From NCBI GenBank assembly GCA_002633005.1, contig NMRA01000352.1:5882-69881 (forward strand): 64,000 bases of DNA. The letters run 5' to 3'. Both the position numbers and the translations under genes were made by a program. Shown here in pieces: positions 1 through 15,300 of the stretch. The DNA comes from Phoronis australis. Lineage: Eukaryota > Phoronida > Phoronidae. Position 1 is the stretch's first letter. Every line of letters begins with the position of its first letter. The notes beneath the pieces were generated by a model, which was given only the letters and a program-made list of their open reading frames with translations, did no database searches and was not told where the DNA came from.

Positions 1-2997
1 AGTATTTTTTAAGTTAGAGCGTCGTCAATATTTTGGCCCAAAATAGTTCATCTTTGGTTCAAATATGTTCAGTAAGTGATGTAGTTTTAAAACGGTTCAA
101 ATGGAAGGTAGTGAAAAAATGTTTTATATTTTTGTGAAAACTGGGCCTCTCTATCCGAAGACAGTTTGCCTTTTCAAACAGGTTTCCGTTAACCTTAGTT
201 GGAACGCCAAAATGCGCTAAACTATGCCAGTTTTTGTGTATAGCCATTTAGAGGTGCTTTGGGGACCAGTTTGTGGGATGCTAGTGATTTCAGATAATAC
301 TTCCTTATCAGTTTCTGCGTGACTATGAAGAAAAAAAATTAAAAAATTGGGTTTTGTGTTTGTTTTCAATGAAGATACAATAGAAAAAATATACCATCTC
401 GTATTTTACAATCTTTAACTACGGACAGTCAACAGAGTGTAACTCGTGAACTCCATCAAGGGCTACATTAGTTTTTGCAAATATATTTCTGTGGTTATAA
501 CAATGGCTAACGTCACATGAATTTATTTCATGTTTTGATTACTGCTGGCCCCTGTGGTTGCGCTTTCTATATTTTGATTTCTGTGGTGAAATTCCGTACA
601 TTTGGTCAAATAGTTTCTGTATCAAGGAAACAGTGGCACATGCACGTTTTCGAATGATTCTAACCTGTGCTGTCCCACCATACATCTAAGTTGTGCACAA
701 GGTTACATCACTCGTGTGATTTTGTATTGTTAAGTGTTTGCGGTAACACATGAATTTAGATCATAACTAATAACTTCGGTGTTGGGTTTTAATTAAATTC
801 ATTTACATTAAGTGAATAAATATTATTTAACATTGTTTTCTAACATAAACCACCTTAATTTTAGTTTTTGTGTTTTGTTTAGTAATTAATTTAAGGTTTT
901 AAATCTTCTCAGTGGCTCCCTGCATGACGGCACTTACATAGATAGCATTTACGGGATGCACAACTCCGATAGGTTTGTTTTTTCAAACATTTTACCCTTA
1001 TCAGTACAAGATTCATAACATGGGTTTGTTTTCCCGTTAATCGATGACCTGCACAGAAACAGTAAATAAAGTGTACGTAATTTGTACTATGAGCTTAATA
1101 ACGCATAATCTTTTGGTTTAAATGAGCAGTCTCTCTTTTTCATAAAACCCACAACCGTGCTGTCTGTTTTATGGACAGAAAGAATCTGTACTTGAGCAAA
1201 TTATGATCCACAAAAGAAACGAGGATGAGAAAGGAAGGCTACATTTCGACGTGACTAGTTTTCATGTATGCTTTTCGTTCTATATATCTTTGTTATGTAT
1301 CTTGTTCATTTGCTGTAGTGTACTAACGGCAGTATTGTTCGTCATGATTATGAGAGAATATTATTCTAAAGTTGTTGGTAGAACTCAATTCTCTAATATC
1401 CAAGAGTTTAAATCTCATAAAATACAAATTATTAGAAATGAATAAAAACTGAGATCATGTCAAGATCAGCAAAAACAGTTTTTCCTGTGTGTCATACGTG
1501 ATTTCGTCATTATTGCTTTCGGAACACAGTTTCTTGGAAATGAATTTACACATTTCCTGGAAAACGCCACCGGTATAAAGTTGCTTTTTAGTGTCACTAA
1601 GGGTCAGTTTGTCAACATCGAAAATAACCTCGGGTCGTTTCTAACGGTGGAAAAGTATCTCATGGGGACATTTTTCAATGCTAAGTGACTGTTTTGAAAC
1701 GTATGCATCGGCTATTGACGAGAAAAGATTAACTTAGATAATACTCTACCTTTTTCAATTCCTTTATAAGGAGGGTCTCACTCAGGGGCAAAATTATTTC
1801 TAGTTTCCTCTTTTTTCCTATCTTTTATCATTATTTTGAATTTATTCATGCAAAAACATTTATTTCAATTAAATTTTACAACACAAAAATGAATATAAGT
1901 TCTCCAGAAAATGCATCACTTCACATATTACTACGCCCACTGGAGCTTATATGCGGGAGGGGTCAACCGGCCGCCGAAATGGTGTCCACCACCCCCGCAA
2001 CTTAGAGAGAGCCTTCTGATGGCCAGGCAACACGGCCAGAACATTCTGAGGGGAGGGGATTGGACAGTCAACCCGCCCCGTACTCATAGCAGGCCTCCAG
2101 GACAACAATGCTAGAGCCTCATATGGTACAGGCAACAGGCTGTTCATGGCACATTCATCTACAAAATGTATTAGTTCATCTTACCACAAGTTATAACGCT
2201 AAACATGGGAGATTTCGCGCTCGCAATTACAATATGAATACTGGAGGTCAGCCACAGTCTGAAGCTATTTTGCAGTCTGATGCGAAAATTCGCTTCCAGT
2301 ATTTCCTAGAGTATTTGAAAAAATAAAGGTCTTGTATTATGCACCCAATTTCAGTTTTGTTATAAAATGCTCCCAAGTCTCCATGGAACAAGTCCAAAAC
2401 CCGAAATTATCGAACACAGTCCTACCAAATGATTAGTGTGGGAAGAAGAACAGGTGTTTCCGAGAAACACAATGCAGTAAACAAGAAAAGCACTGAGCTA
2501 GAAAGAACCAAGTCGGAGATGATGAAAAAAGAATTACAACTAGTAATTAAAAGAATTGCTCATTTGCACTTCCAAATCTGGGATCTGTTTCATAAAAAGT
2601 GACTCAAGACTTATGACAAAAATTTGGTCTTGTGCTCCATGTCAATGGCAAGTCCCCCTGTTGACACGAGACTGCACCCTCCCCCTAACTGGAGAGACCA
2701 CCTATAACACAAGTGGAATATTGTTTTCAACCAAATATGTAGTAAAGAAATTTTTCTGCCAAAATACTTTCATATTTGGATTGGGTGACAGAAATATTGT
2801 CTATGTTACCATCGCATATTGCCCTATACAGTCTGAATACATTCAATTAGTACATACAGCAATATGAGCATTTGCATAAAAAAATCACTTTGCCACAACA
2901 CACCAACAAGTTCCAAGAAGAGATTGTAAACGGAAGGTGTACTTAAGATGTTTTCAGAAGCACAAAAAGATCCTTGTCTGAAAATAAAGGCTTTTCA
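1..2997. other. Downstream intergenic sequence, no gene recognised
   Basis: Mostly AT-rich. A plus-strand frame at 1203-1445 (80 codons) holds a hydrophobic stretch (FYISLLCILFICCSVLTAVL) resembling one membrane segment, but nothing supports expression. A distinctly GC-rich island at about 1945-2110 is open on both strands and unlike its surroundings; it may be an exon or promoter of a neighbouring gene. No domain was recognised. Confidence 0.4.
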
Positions 2998-3003
2998 TTT
3001 ATT
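2998..3003 (-). terminator. Polyadenylation signal AATAAA
   Basis: AATAAA on the minus strand about 86 bases past the stop codon. It is the first canonical hexamer downstream, giving a short 3' UTR. Confidence 0.6.
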
Positions 3004-3088
3004 AACAACTTCAAAACTGTTTTACAAAAAAGAATGTCTATTGCTACAACATATCAACAAATAAAATTTCAAATGACAAACTGCTCTG

Positions 3089-3381
3089 CTACTGTGGTTT
3101 CACTTTGATCATTGTCACATTTTGTTTTTCCACCGGAGCAACTTTGTTATGAACACGAGCATTCTTCCATGTGCTATATCGTTTCCAGCCGGCACGTAAG
3201 TTCCTTTTAAGTATGGTCAAATGTTTCTGTATGGTAATGAGATCTAAAATGATCATGGTACCAAATGTTCCAGCCACGAGTCCTATAGCAATACCACCTA
3301 CATACACAGAGCCAGCAGCTTCAGCTTTTGGCATGGTCTTCCACGCGGCTTTCCTTTCATTTGGTGGGGGACCGGGGATAG
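3089..3381 (-). CDS. Terminal exon: stalk, transmembrane helix and cytoplasmic tail
   Basis: Phase 1 acceptor CATTTCAG, then [20 protein letters not shown] as a short proline/charged stalk. The hydrophobic helix [20 protein letters not shown] (continuing LDLITI) follows, then a basic tail of about 46 residues, including [20 protein letters not shown] and ending IKVKPQ. The stop is TAG at 3089-3091. The positive charges on the C-terminal side give type I topology. I see no ITAM, ITIM or Toll-type motif. The exon is joined to CCP16 by phase and by the absence of other candidates; the 3.4 kb intron between them could hide a small exon. Confidence 0.82.
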
Positions 3382-6300
3382 CTGAAATGACAATTTGTGA
3401 TGTGTCACTGTGAATGACGATATGTGTATTTGACAAGGAATACCTAGAGAAATAGCCACTAGGTGGTGCTGAGGTTAACAAGTCTGTCCGAAAAATTGAC
3501 TGAGATGTCGGTACATTCCAATCAAGTACCTTCGTGTCATGGTACATGAGCTTACACACATGTTGAAAATTATGACTTCTGAAGGGTACAACAACAGTCA
3601 AAACTGTCTAATAATTGACTCTTGCTCATGTACTTATGCCATAAACATCCGTGTCCAATTTCATTAAACCTGTTCAGTCATTTTGAAAATAAAGGACGGA
3701 AAATAACATCTCGCCAAAAAATAAATTGGTCACAAAGCGATGGTAGGATAGTCAAATTCTCCTGAACATTAACTGCTGCCATCAAACTCTTGGCATACAC
3801 AATACACATCTGTATCAAGTTTCATCAAGATCTGCCAATCAGTTCTTAAGAGACTATTTTAAAATGTTTTTTGTCAAAGGAGATCTTGTCATAAATTACA
3901 GTGGCCACGAGAAGGTGCTGGCATAGTTGAATCCACCAGAAATTTTACTGATATTGGCACATCCTCTTATTCCTTTTTACCCAGTCAAAGACTTCTCCAG
4001 ATAACACAAAGATGATTTTAGCAAAGGAATATCCTGTCGACTGGCCAATAAATAAGGGGGTCCTGAGGTAGATGAATCTATCTGAAATTTGACCAGTGAC
4101 AGTGCACTTCTGCCATATACACCTCTGTGAAGTTTCGCTAATCACTTTTACAATAACTGATTAAAAATGCAATTAATAGGAGCTAAAACATTTAAATCCA
4201 CCCAAAAATTGATTGGTATGACACACCCCCATTTTGAATCTCTGAGTGAAGTTTCACCAAGATCCCTCAATAGGAGGGTCATTCCAAGAAAACTGACTTA
4301 GCTAGAAGAAATCTTAAATTTCACTCAATTTTAATATAGAAATTTGAAAATCATTACAACTACATAGATTTTCATGTTCAACGTTTCGCTTTTATCACAA
4401 AAGCATTTCTAAAGACAATAAACCAATGTACACTCAACAGTGTAAAGCACAAAACTAACTCAACAAACAATGCGACTCAGTATACTCAAACACAGCAAAC
4501 TAACCATAGATTCAATGCAACAGAGCTCTACTGCACATTGAGTGACTGAGCAGCATTGTTGGCCTGATTGGCCAAAGACTATTTAACACAGAGCTTATCT
4601 CTGTTCTATTCTTTAGTAATGATGTCTACTGAATTGGCAAAATTTCATTTAGACTGCTGGTGCTATAAAATTGGTTTCAACTTGCTCCTTACTCAAAGAC
4701 TAAACTGACGATTAGTTGTCAAGGAATAACAGTGTGAGTTCTTTCCAACCATGAAATCATTTTGACTAAGGAATAATCTGAGGCAGGAAGACATTGCCAG
4801 GAGGGGACAATATATAAGTGTAATTTAACATGTTTTTGAATGTGGTTTAACAATGAATTGTTCAGTTTGTCAGGATTCTAAACATTGCAGTAATATAAAG
4901 CTGATCACCAGTTCAGCCCCAGCAGACTGCAAACTGGTGGCACTGATTTCTTTTAAATGTGACGTGTTTTACACAATGGTTAAAAAAGACAGCTTTACAG
5001 TCCCAGGCAAATCCTTGGGCTTAAGTTTTGTGAACTGTGACCTCGTAAATTAAGGTTCTCTGGTTGACCGTTTTTTCATCATGCCCATCCCGTGGCCTTG
5101 AAAACCACATCAAGGTTACCAAAATAGACTGGGGGCTGGAGGTATCCAGTCAACACCACCTCAGCACAAAATATTCAAAAAAATTCGTAAGCTCCTTCTT
5201 AAGATCTCACAGCAACGTTTTCCCAAAGATAAACCTAGTTTTCTCGCTCTGACCTCACATGCATTTTGAAGATTCTCTTTAAACAAGATTCCTTGATCGA
5301 CACCAGTTTTATCCACATTCTTACAGGAACAGCAGCATCTCTTGTGAATTAGTGTTNACAATCTCAAAGCATAGCTACCTTTTAAACAAACCCACAGTCA
5401 ATCGTCTGACACTAACCATAGATTCAACGCAGCAGAGCTCTGCTGCACATTGAGTGACTGAGCAGCATTGTTAGCCCGATTGGCCAAAGACTACTTAATA
5501 CAGAGGTTATCTCTGTTGTGTTCTCTAGTGATGATGTCTACTGAATTGGCAAAATTTCATTTAGACCACTGGTGCTATAAAATTGGTTTCAACTTGCTCC
5601 TTACTCAAAGACTAAACTGACGATTAGTTGTCAAGGAATAACATTGTGAGTTCTTTCCAACCATGAAATCATTTTGACTAAGGAATAATCTGAGGCAGGA
5701 AGACATTGCCAGGAGGGGACAATATATAAGTGTATTTTAACGTGTTTTTGAATGTGGTTTAACAATGAATTGTTCAGTTTGTCAGGATTCTAAACATTGC
5801 AGTAATATAAAGCTGATCACCAGTTCAGCCCCCGCAGATTGCAAACTGGTGGCACTGATTTCTTTTAATTGTGACGTGTTTTACACAATGGTTAAAAAAG
5901 ACAACTTTACAGTCCCAGGCAAATCCTTGGGCTTAAGTTTTGTAAACTGTGACCTCGTAAATTAAGGTTCTCTGGTTGACCGTTTTTTCATCATGCCCAT
6001 CCCGTGGCCTTGAAAACCACATCAAGGTTACCAAAATAGACTGGGGGCAGGAGGTATCCAGTCAACACCACGTCAGCACAAAATATTCAAAAAAATTCGT
6101 AAGCTCCTTCTTAAGATCTCACAGCAACGTTTTCCCAAAGATAAACCTAGTTTTCTCCCTCTGACCTCACATGCATTTTGAAGATTCTCTTTAAACAAGA
6201 TTCCTTGATCAACACCAGTTTTATCCACATTCTTACAGGAACAGCAGCATCTCTTGTGAATTAGTGTTGTATATAATATATAGCCGACAAGACATGCTGG

Positions 6301-9300
6301 AACCTACTTCGCAATGAATATCTCAAGGCCCGGGTTTTTGTTGACAAAATCACTATTACTTGGCCAATTGTAAAAATTCTGGATCCCACATAATTCAGAT
6401 TTTGATGGTTTCCAATCGGTTTTCATGTCACAAAAGGAAAATGGAAAATAGAGCCTGGATGTTTTCAAGGGTTCTAATATTTAGATGAGATCTGGTGAGA
6501 AACAATAACTGCCAACTAAGTGACTTAGCGAATAGAGTGGCTCATAACTGATAACTGCTGAGAATGGAATGTGGATAGAACCTGTCCAGCAGACCAGGTG
6601 ACATTGGAGAAACTCAGAAGATTTCTCCAAATCGATCCTTGTCTCGTTTAAAGGGAATGCTTACAGCACGCGCACAGGCATGCCGTGGATGCAAACGTGC
6701 CCATGTACATATTATTAAACACAAACGCATAATATTGCAGACGTACGATCACAACGAGGATCTTCTCCACTCCAGCTTCCGTTCTCCAGGCACTCTTTAA
6801 CTAGGCTGCCATTAGTCAGATTATAGCCAGTAAAACAGGTGTACAATACGACATCTTGGTAGTAGAATGAGTTACCACTGCGTCGAGTTCTTGAAATCAT
6901 GGGAGGTTGGCCACACGACATACCTGTCATTGGAATGTAAAGCAGTTAGTATGGTGAGTAAACATGCCATGAGAATAGCTACACCAAGACTAGCCTAGGC
7001 GAGGTGCTATACCCCAGCCAAGCAGCAAGTCAAGCCTATTAATAAAGACATGTCTCAGTTAATTGAGCATGTAAATCTTTGTTAGAAAGTATTGGGCTTG
7101 TAATTATTTCCCCTAGAATAGGTGTATAGCATTGAATTGGAAACACATTTTAGGGAAATGGTAATGTACTGTCTGCAGGAGATCAGGGGTGGGTGGGGTT
7201 AATTTGTAAACATAATTTGCATTTTTTTTTTCATTTATGTCAATGCATTCATACAGAACAGGAGTTACTAAATGTATGCATAAACTAATGCACACTGTGC
7301 CGGAAACACGCACATTTTGAAGTCAAACAATTTCTAGTTATTGAAATGCTCCATGACCTTATCTTTCAATTTTGTGCTCAGAAAAAAAAATTGTGTAAAA
7401 AAACTACATGACTACTGAGGCAACGGGATACCTTCATTACCAAATATTGAATTTGTTGAATAAATTTTTAAATTAGTAGACCCATAAAACTTAATAATTT
7501 TTTAAAATTTTACATGATCACAGCAACTTATCATATACAAGAAAGCAATGCCCAGTTGTTTGTAATCACACCATTGGGTTATTCTAAAAAATGTGACTTT
7601 TCGTGGAACTAGCTGAATTTCTGAAAAACATTTATTTTTTCGCACAAAACTTGCAAATTCGGTTTCATCGTTAAGTTTAACAATAAAAGCATGCATGAGG
7701 GTTCAGCAGGAGAGCTGTCAAAAATGAAAACCTTTTTCAGGAATGTTGACGTCTCATTTTTGACAACGGACTTCTAGAGCTAAAAGGTTTTAAAAATCCC
7801 ACACACGCTTCTGTGCCTAACGGAATAAAGACACAGATGTTTCACGCAAAAAATACATGACTTTGTATAGGCTGGAAATTGCAGCAGTATTAATTTTGTT
7901 CTCTTCAATATTGTGATGAACATTAGGCAACTATTGTCTGCCAAAATCAGGCGTGTGTCATTCCAAACTATGAGAAGACTCCGAGAAGACTAAAATCAGT
8001 TGAAGTCGAGTTTAATTAGCACTTGCATTAATTATCCACTGAAGTACTTATGGATAATTGTCAAAGAAACTAGTAAAGGACAGCCAATCAACCTACGTTT
8101 ACATCTCAAGGGTATGGCACTCCATTTCTTATCCATGCGACATGTCCGATTGTAGGATCCTCCAATATAGAAGTAGCCAGCTTTACAGGCGTAGTGCACA
8201 ACATCTCCCACTTTGTAAGAAGACCCGGTTATTTGCACGCCGATGTCCGTGTTTTCGGGTTTTCCACACTTGACTCCTAAGAATTAAGACAAAAATTTGA
8301 GACGGATTTGTAATTTTTGTTTACCCTGCGGAATTCATTTGCTCAAAGGTGCCGTAAAACTGCCTTTTGTCCCAAAATGAATTCAGACCATTTACCATCA
8401 TGATACAATTGGCCTCGAGAAACAAAACGGCCAAAATCGGAGCTATTTTAACCCTTAGCTTGTGCTACATTTCAATAAGTACCTTGCCGCCACCACAGTC
8501 AGTGGTGCCATTCAGTATATCTGATGTTAACATCATTCAGCTAATCACTTACTGTCACAGACTGGGGCTGAGCCAGTCCATGTCCTATTCTCAGTACACA
8601 TGCGTCGACTGTCCCCGGCTGAGAGTTCGTACCCCAAATTACACGCGTAGACGAGCAAATCTTGGTAGCAGAAGCTGTTACCATAACGCTTACTTAATGG
8701 CACTGGATCGGGTTCGCCACAGCACTTTTCTGAAAGGAGTAGAAGGTCTGCAAGTTTGGCGACAAATGTTCACTAAAAAGCGTACCGTACATCAACACAA
8801 GAGTGTGTGTCATTCCAAAATTATGAGAGGACTCTTGAGCGAACTAGAATCAGCAGAAATCCATATTGTGTTCAAGGGTACTAAGGGACTAATGAAGGAG
8901 AATATGACTGAACTCAATGAAACATGGTCACTGTCACATTAGTTACCACCTGGTGGTCTTCACACGTGCAGGTATGATGAGAAATTTGAGGCTAAGAAAA
9001 TACCCAAGGTGTTCCAGGTGGACAATGAAGTTTGCCAAAGATAGCCAAAGTCGAATGAAGTGAGTATTCTTACCAATCACTGACAGCAGTCGTGTCTAAC
9101 ACTATGTCCAATGGCAGTGACTACTCAATGGAAGTGGCCTTGATGATTTGTTAAATCTTGTGAATGAAAATGTAAGCTAGGGAATAACCTAAGGCCTGCT
9201 ACTTCAACTTAAAAAACAATTTGGCAAAGTTTTGGTGGATCAGAAATGCTCAACTTCAAAGTAAGATAAAATACCAATGAAGCTATATGAAAACGTAAAT

Positions 9301-12300
9301 TTTAAACAGGCGTGGAAATATAGATTGCAATCATTTAAAAAACGATATGAAGTTCTTCATCAAGCTAAAATATGAAAGTTCTCCATGGTGACCACAACAT
9401 AACCATTCAGTGAAAATGAGAGGCGTTAACTTGCCCTATTTCACGACGCAATTTTCTGTCAGAATACCAACTAATCAAATTCAACCTAGCATCACTACGG
9501 TTACGCAATTTTGAAAATATCCACCAAGTGTACTTTTCTGGCTTAAAACACAGGGCAGATGAATAGAGAAATTCAACAAGAGCATTAAAATGCGACTGTA
9601 TTGCAAACGGTGCGCTTATAGGGGTGCTTATTGGTAACATAGAAATGGCCACTAGATGGTGCAGAATATGTTGAACCAATCCGACAATGGGAATTGCCAT
9701 CTCTCTAGTACAAAACTACTTTGAGGAAAATCTGTCAAAGAATTCCTAAGATACTGAGGCAAACAAAAAAAATAAATACCATGATTAGAAGGAACAGCTG
9801 TAGCCAAATCTGTCCATCTAGAGTCAATTAAAATTAATAGGTTGGAATACACTGTTGCCAAATTAAAATTAATAGGAACACACCAGGAACCATTTTGCCC
9901 TCTTTCAAGAAAGTGGGTACTTCCTGCCCACATGTGGTAAGGTACTGCTGAAACTAACAGCAAGTTCTTTCATGTTTTTTACTTCCCAATCACTTACTAT
10001 CACAGATGGGCAGACTGCCTGTCCAACCAGTTTTCAAACACTGTCTATGTAGATTGCCAACGCCCTTCCATTCGTAACCTAGGCGACATGTGTATGTGAC
10101 GTTTTGCAGTGTGTTGAAGTTGGCCACATGTCGTGTGGAGTACAAGGCTCTTCCAGGGTCACCACACCCTCCCACTGTAAGGGCAATCATGAAATAAACA
10201 AAATTAAAATTAAATCACCAATCACATGTGGGACAAACCACAGCAACACCTTGCATCCGAATTCAAAAATAAGCAACTTCAAGTTACCGACAAGGCATAT
10301 GCAAGGAATATGCATTCAAATCAATTGGATAATAAAAGCGACAAGTGAACAAAAAAAACAAAAAAACAATGGAAAGTAGGAAATTTCACAGTAGAGTATG
10401 CCACATTGGCCAAAATGCCTTAAAATAGGTAATATTGCCATTTATTAAGTATTTGTTTTTACTTACAATTGCACACTGGCACATCACCAAGCCATGTAGC
10501 ATTCTCTGAGCAGTTGTGAGTCATCCACTGGTCAATGCTTAACATGATATATGGGTAGTAACATCTGTACGTAATGACATCACCGAATAAGTAAGAACTG
10601 CCCTCAATGTAGGTGTGGTTGTATATTACAGGTGAACCACAGTTCACGCCTATAGATGAAAAAGGAAACAATGGCTAGATATTAGAATCAAGTTACCTGT
10701 GAATTTGGATCATTAAGGCTTAAAGTACTAAGATCTTATGTTAATTCAGAAAACTACTTCAAAGTGTCTCATTCAGCTTCCCAAATGTCTCTCTCACAAA
10801 CGTGTTATTCTTGGACTACATGATTTTTATTCAACATTTTGCTGTTACTAGCCAAACAGTATTTACAATGAGAGATGTCACAAAAATATACATAATATTC
10901 ACAAGTTTGTTATGAGTACTATAATGCTGAAAAATTGATTGCATATAAAAATTTTGTGTATAACAGCTTCTCTGGGAAATGAGAAAATTTTATTGTTCAT
11001 GTTAAATGCATGTAGCAGTTGTTTACTTTATACAAGATACGAGAATGGTCTCTACTGAGGTGTGCATGCGTGAATGAATGGATGTACTTGTTTGTTTGTT
11101 TTTGTAGTTGTTTATCAATGACAATTATAGATATCTGAAAAAAAGATCTTATGTCAAAACAAACAACCAAGAAACTGTTAATATATCAATATGAAGCATA
11201 TGAGTGCTCGGACAATTTGGTCAGTTGAGTCGCATATTTCATAACTAATCAGACAAGAATTGAAGCTCTGTAACCCTGTCTAGCAGATAAGCAATTGTCC
11301 AAAGCATAGAATACTTACGTCTACATTTGGGTGCAATTCCCGACCAAGTCTTGCTGGCCTGACAGATTCGTGTGAATGATGTCACATTATTGGTCAGTTC
11401 ATAGCCAGGTATGCACGTGTAGTTTAGCGTGTCTTGGAAAAAGTGACCTTTGTCAGCAATAAGGCCGTTCTCCACAGGGTTTATGCCTGGACACCGCACA
11501 CCTAAGGACAGTGATGAAAATGTTAATACTCAGGGCGGTAGTTAGTTACCTACATAGCAGAAGTGCTCTGTATTGCCAGAAGCTGTCACTACTACACAAA
11601 ATGCCCCAGTTCTCACATTGCGATAGTTTGTGCACACCTTCAAAGCATAAACTGTCCTAAATTCTCCATGCAACAATTTGTGGTTTAATTAATAAGGGTG
11701 CATCAACTACAACCGTAACCCTAAAACTGCAACTGTTCCTGTAGACCTTCGAAGCATAGATTGTTGCAAAGTATTGTTACCAAAACACAATTGGGTGAAG
11801 GGACAGCTTGGACTAATTTTCTCAATCATGGCGGATGGATGGCAAAATTCCAGGCAACCAGAGTGAAATGACAGCCCACGAGATGGAAGAGAATGGTACT
11901 GCAGGCAGTTTCACCATGACAACGCAAAAGGGGACATTTGCAATGGGAGACAAGATTGTCAAGATTGACAGAATGGTGAAGTTGGGATAGAAACTTTGAT
12001 GTTGATGGGGATGACTTCAATATACTTCAGTATACATCAAACCTATCCAAAAATGGGAAATCAATGTCATCTTCCCAACAGGAACCTACATATACGCCAA
12101 ATTTCCTGAAAATCCATCACAGAACTCTAAAGAAACGGCGAAGGCAAAAGTACAAAAATGCCTCAAGGGGGCGCCATATTATTCAGATCATTCAAAAACC
12201 ATCGTAAGACATCTTCTAAATAGTAGCAAACAGTTCAATTTTCACACTCCTTTGAACAGTTTGGCTGGTTAAGTAGAGAGAATGATGCCAAAACAGACTC

Positions 12301-15300
12301 AAAATTAGCCACCAGATGGCGTATGATGCCTTGAATCCTTTCGCAAATGAATAGGGATTGTTGTCCCCTTAACTGAAACCTATTTGCTAAATTGCACGAA
12401 AATCTGAAGGTACTCTGCTGAAGTAGAGAAAAAAAACATAAAAAAACAAAATTGTCCCAAAAAGAACATTGGAAAGTTGTTTCATAGGAATACACTTCAA
12501 GTCAAATTTCCCAAAGATTTTGCAAAGGGCTTATTAAGTGATACAGCTGCAAAGCGCCGCCACTGGACTGCTAGTGTAATGAGAACATGTATCGAAAATT
12601 TAATGTCAGCCACACACTAATTTTTAGTCGGAACACATCCAACAATTTTCATTTGTCGATTAAGAGACGAATACCAAAAACAAATTCAAAAAATTTTAAA
12701 AATGATCACAAGGTGGTGAAAAATACATTGAATTCATCCTTAGTATAGACAGCTATTTACTTCCAATTTTTAAATGTAAAAATGACATCCACTTATGTAC
12801 ACCGTGCACTGGTTGTCCAAACTGCCAGAAAGAAACAATCGATCTGAAAGTATTTTCATTTCAAGAAATACAGCCGCAAATGCCAGAGAAACACACGCAC
12901 ACACACACACAGCGGATGGACAAATGCCAGATGGAGGGACGGTGCACACGGATCACAGTAATATATTTATGCAACCATATAAATACAGGGGCACATAAAA
13001 ATCTTCAAACATGTAATCACTTAGGGTAAAAATACAACATTGAAAAGAAAATTAAATAGAAACATCAGCGTCAGTGATGCATGTTCAACACTCACGTATA
13101 CACCTAAGCAGAATGCCTGACCACTGCTTGTCAGCCAGACAGAAGCGCGTGTAGGAACCAGAAAACTTCCTGTAGCCAGGGTCACATGCATATGTCATGT
13201 TACCAGGATAATAAGTCACGCCGGCACGAGTTCCATCAGTGACATTGCCAGGGTCGCCACAGTCGACAGCTGGAATGCACATAATACAGTAATGTCAAGA
13301 GTAGAGGCTTGTTTACCCTGAGTTGTGTTATTGACCAATCATGTCTCACACCTGGTTGGCGAAACGTGTCAACATCTGAATACGTGTAAATCTGAGCATG
13401 TGTCTAACAGAGGTTCTAATATCTACAAACATCTATATGATCATCCAGAATGCATGTCAGAATACTCAATGTCCAATTTTAGTATCTTGGGCAGTGCGAG
13501 GACAGACTATAGACTTAAATTAAACTTAAGCCTCGTGTATTCATTGGATAAAACCATCCATGAATGTGCAAGTGCCCACCTTGGTCTCACATTGTTTTGA
13601 GGTTATTGTCTAGAGCACAAGCTTGTTTACCCAATGTTATTGACCTATCATGTCTCACACCTGCATCACAACGTTACCAGTTGACCTTAACATCATGCTC
13701 AGCCTGCTTCTCATATCTTGAGAATCAGGAGTGCACTATGAAACATGTCTGACAAGAAAGGTTGTGTACTATTTGGCTATTTATTAAAAATACAGAATAC
13801 TTCAGTTGTGTACATTGACACTCAACATTATCTTGAAATGACTCTAAAACCGTGTTCCATCCAAGAAGCAAACTTTTGATAACTTTCCGCTATATAACTG
13901 ATCTCAACATTTTCATTACTTAGTTGAGAAATGACTTTGGGTTTGCAAAGGACTGACAATCCTCGTTTAGATCACTTGAAGCATAAAATGACACGCCATG
14001 ACGAGGCAACTTCTTGAGCCAGTCTTAAGCAGTAACGAACTGTCCACTCTTTTAAAGCCCTGAAATACCCACCAAAAGGCACAAAGAGAAGTCACTCTCA
14101 ATTTTTAGTCTGCTTCAATGCACTGGTTCTGTTCACTCTTGTTTAAGATCATGTAGGATCTTATCGACAAGTCTGTGTATTTGGCCAAGCATAAAAAATT
14201 ACAGTATTCGACTCTAAGTATACATCTTAAAACCCCCTCATGCAAAAAGTAACGTTTAAAAACATCTAGCCGCATTTAATTGCAGAAGTCACTATCAAAA
14301 GTTAAGGAGTTCTTAACTACAGAGTAAATTTGTTTATATTAGTACTCTGTTCTGTACGAGTTTATAGCTGAATGCACATTTAATATTGGAATAACTGGTG
14401 AGCATAATGCAAAAATAAACATTAAGCATCACATGGCTCATGTAATCAACAAATGGTGCGGCTCTGAAGAAATCCTGTCATGCTAACTTGTGAACATGAG
14501 TCCAAAGAAATTACATCAAAAAATAAGAGGGGCAAAATACTGTCTCATCAAAGGTCAAAATCAACAAGTAACTTTTCAAAAGGTGCCTCTCTCGAAATAA
14601 ATCTCAATTGTGCAAGAAGATCCTAACAGCAGTATTAGACATTCCGTATAACTGACGTGACAACACTCAAATGGCACCTGTGCAAGTCGGTAACACCCCT
14701 GTCCAGGTCCCACTAGGATGGCAAGTTCGCAATGCATCTCCAGAAGTGACTTCGTAGCCTGTGTCACAAGTGTAGGTCACGTTAGACCCAGCGCTGAGTG
14801 AATCAAGATGGCGACTACCATGGGTCACATTACCTGGGTCCTTGCAGAAAAACTCTAAAAGAAGATTTTTTTGTTTATTCACAACATAAACACATTTAAT
14901 TTAGTGTATGCTCGGAGCAAATTTTCTTTAATGCAACTGATATTTAACAAAACATTGATGCCTAGCTTCTGCAGGGAGTCCACCCTGTTAGTAACATCAC
15001 AATCAGTCTTAAATGTAATGACACACAATGTAATAGCTGCCCGATGTTCATTGCAAAAACGGAGAAAACATTATATTATACACAGTCACATATAGTGGCA
15101 AAATTAAAACGAACCCAACATGAATGAATGAAAAGTTTGTGAACAGCGAATATTACACGATGAAACTTCCACAGAGTGTGTCATACATTCTGGAGAATAG
15201 GTTCGTCATTGGTCTCTAGAGGCATTGTATTATATAAAATAGTTGCTTACTTAGAGACGTGGTTGGTTGTTGGCAGACGTTTCGACCTGGTCCGCCAGGT

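Noticed and set aside
1947-2147. GC-rich minus-strand 66-codon frame as a gene
   Set aside because: Open on both strands because of composition; no recognised domain or splice partner. Kept only as a note in the downstream region.
4853-6164. Paired 66- and 62-codon frames repeated 912 bases apart
   Set aside because: Conservation between the copies reflects the duplicated, probably allelic, DNA; no domain or splice context.
8367-8942. 191-codon plus-strand open frame
   Set aside because: It covers the minus-strand CCP14 exon, which has clear domain motifs and splice sites; the plus frame has none.
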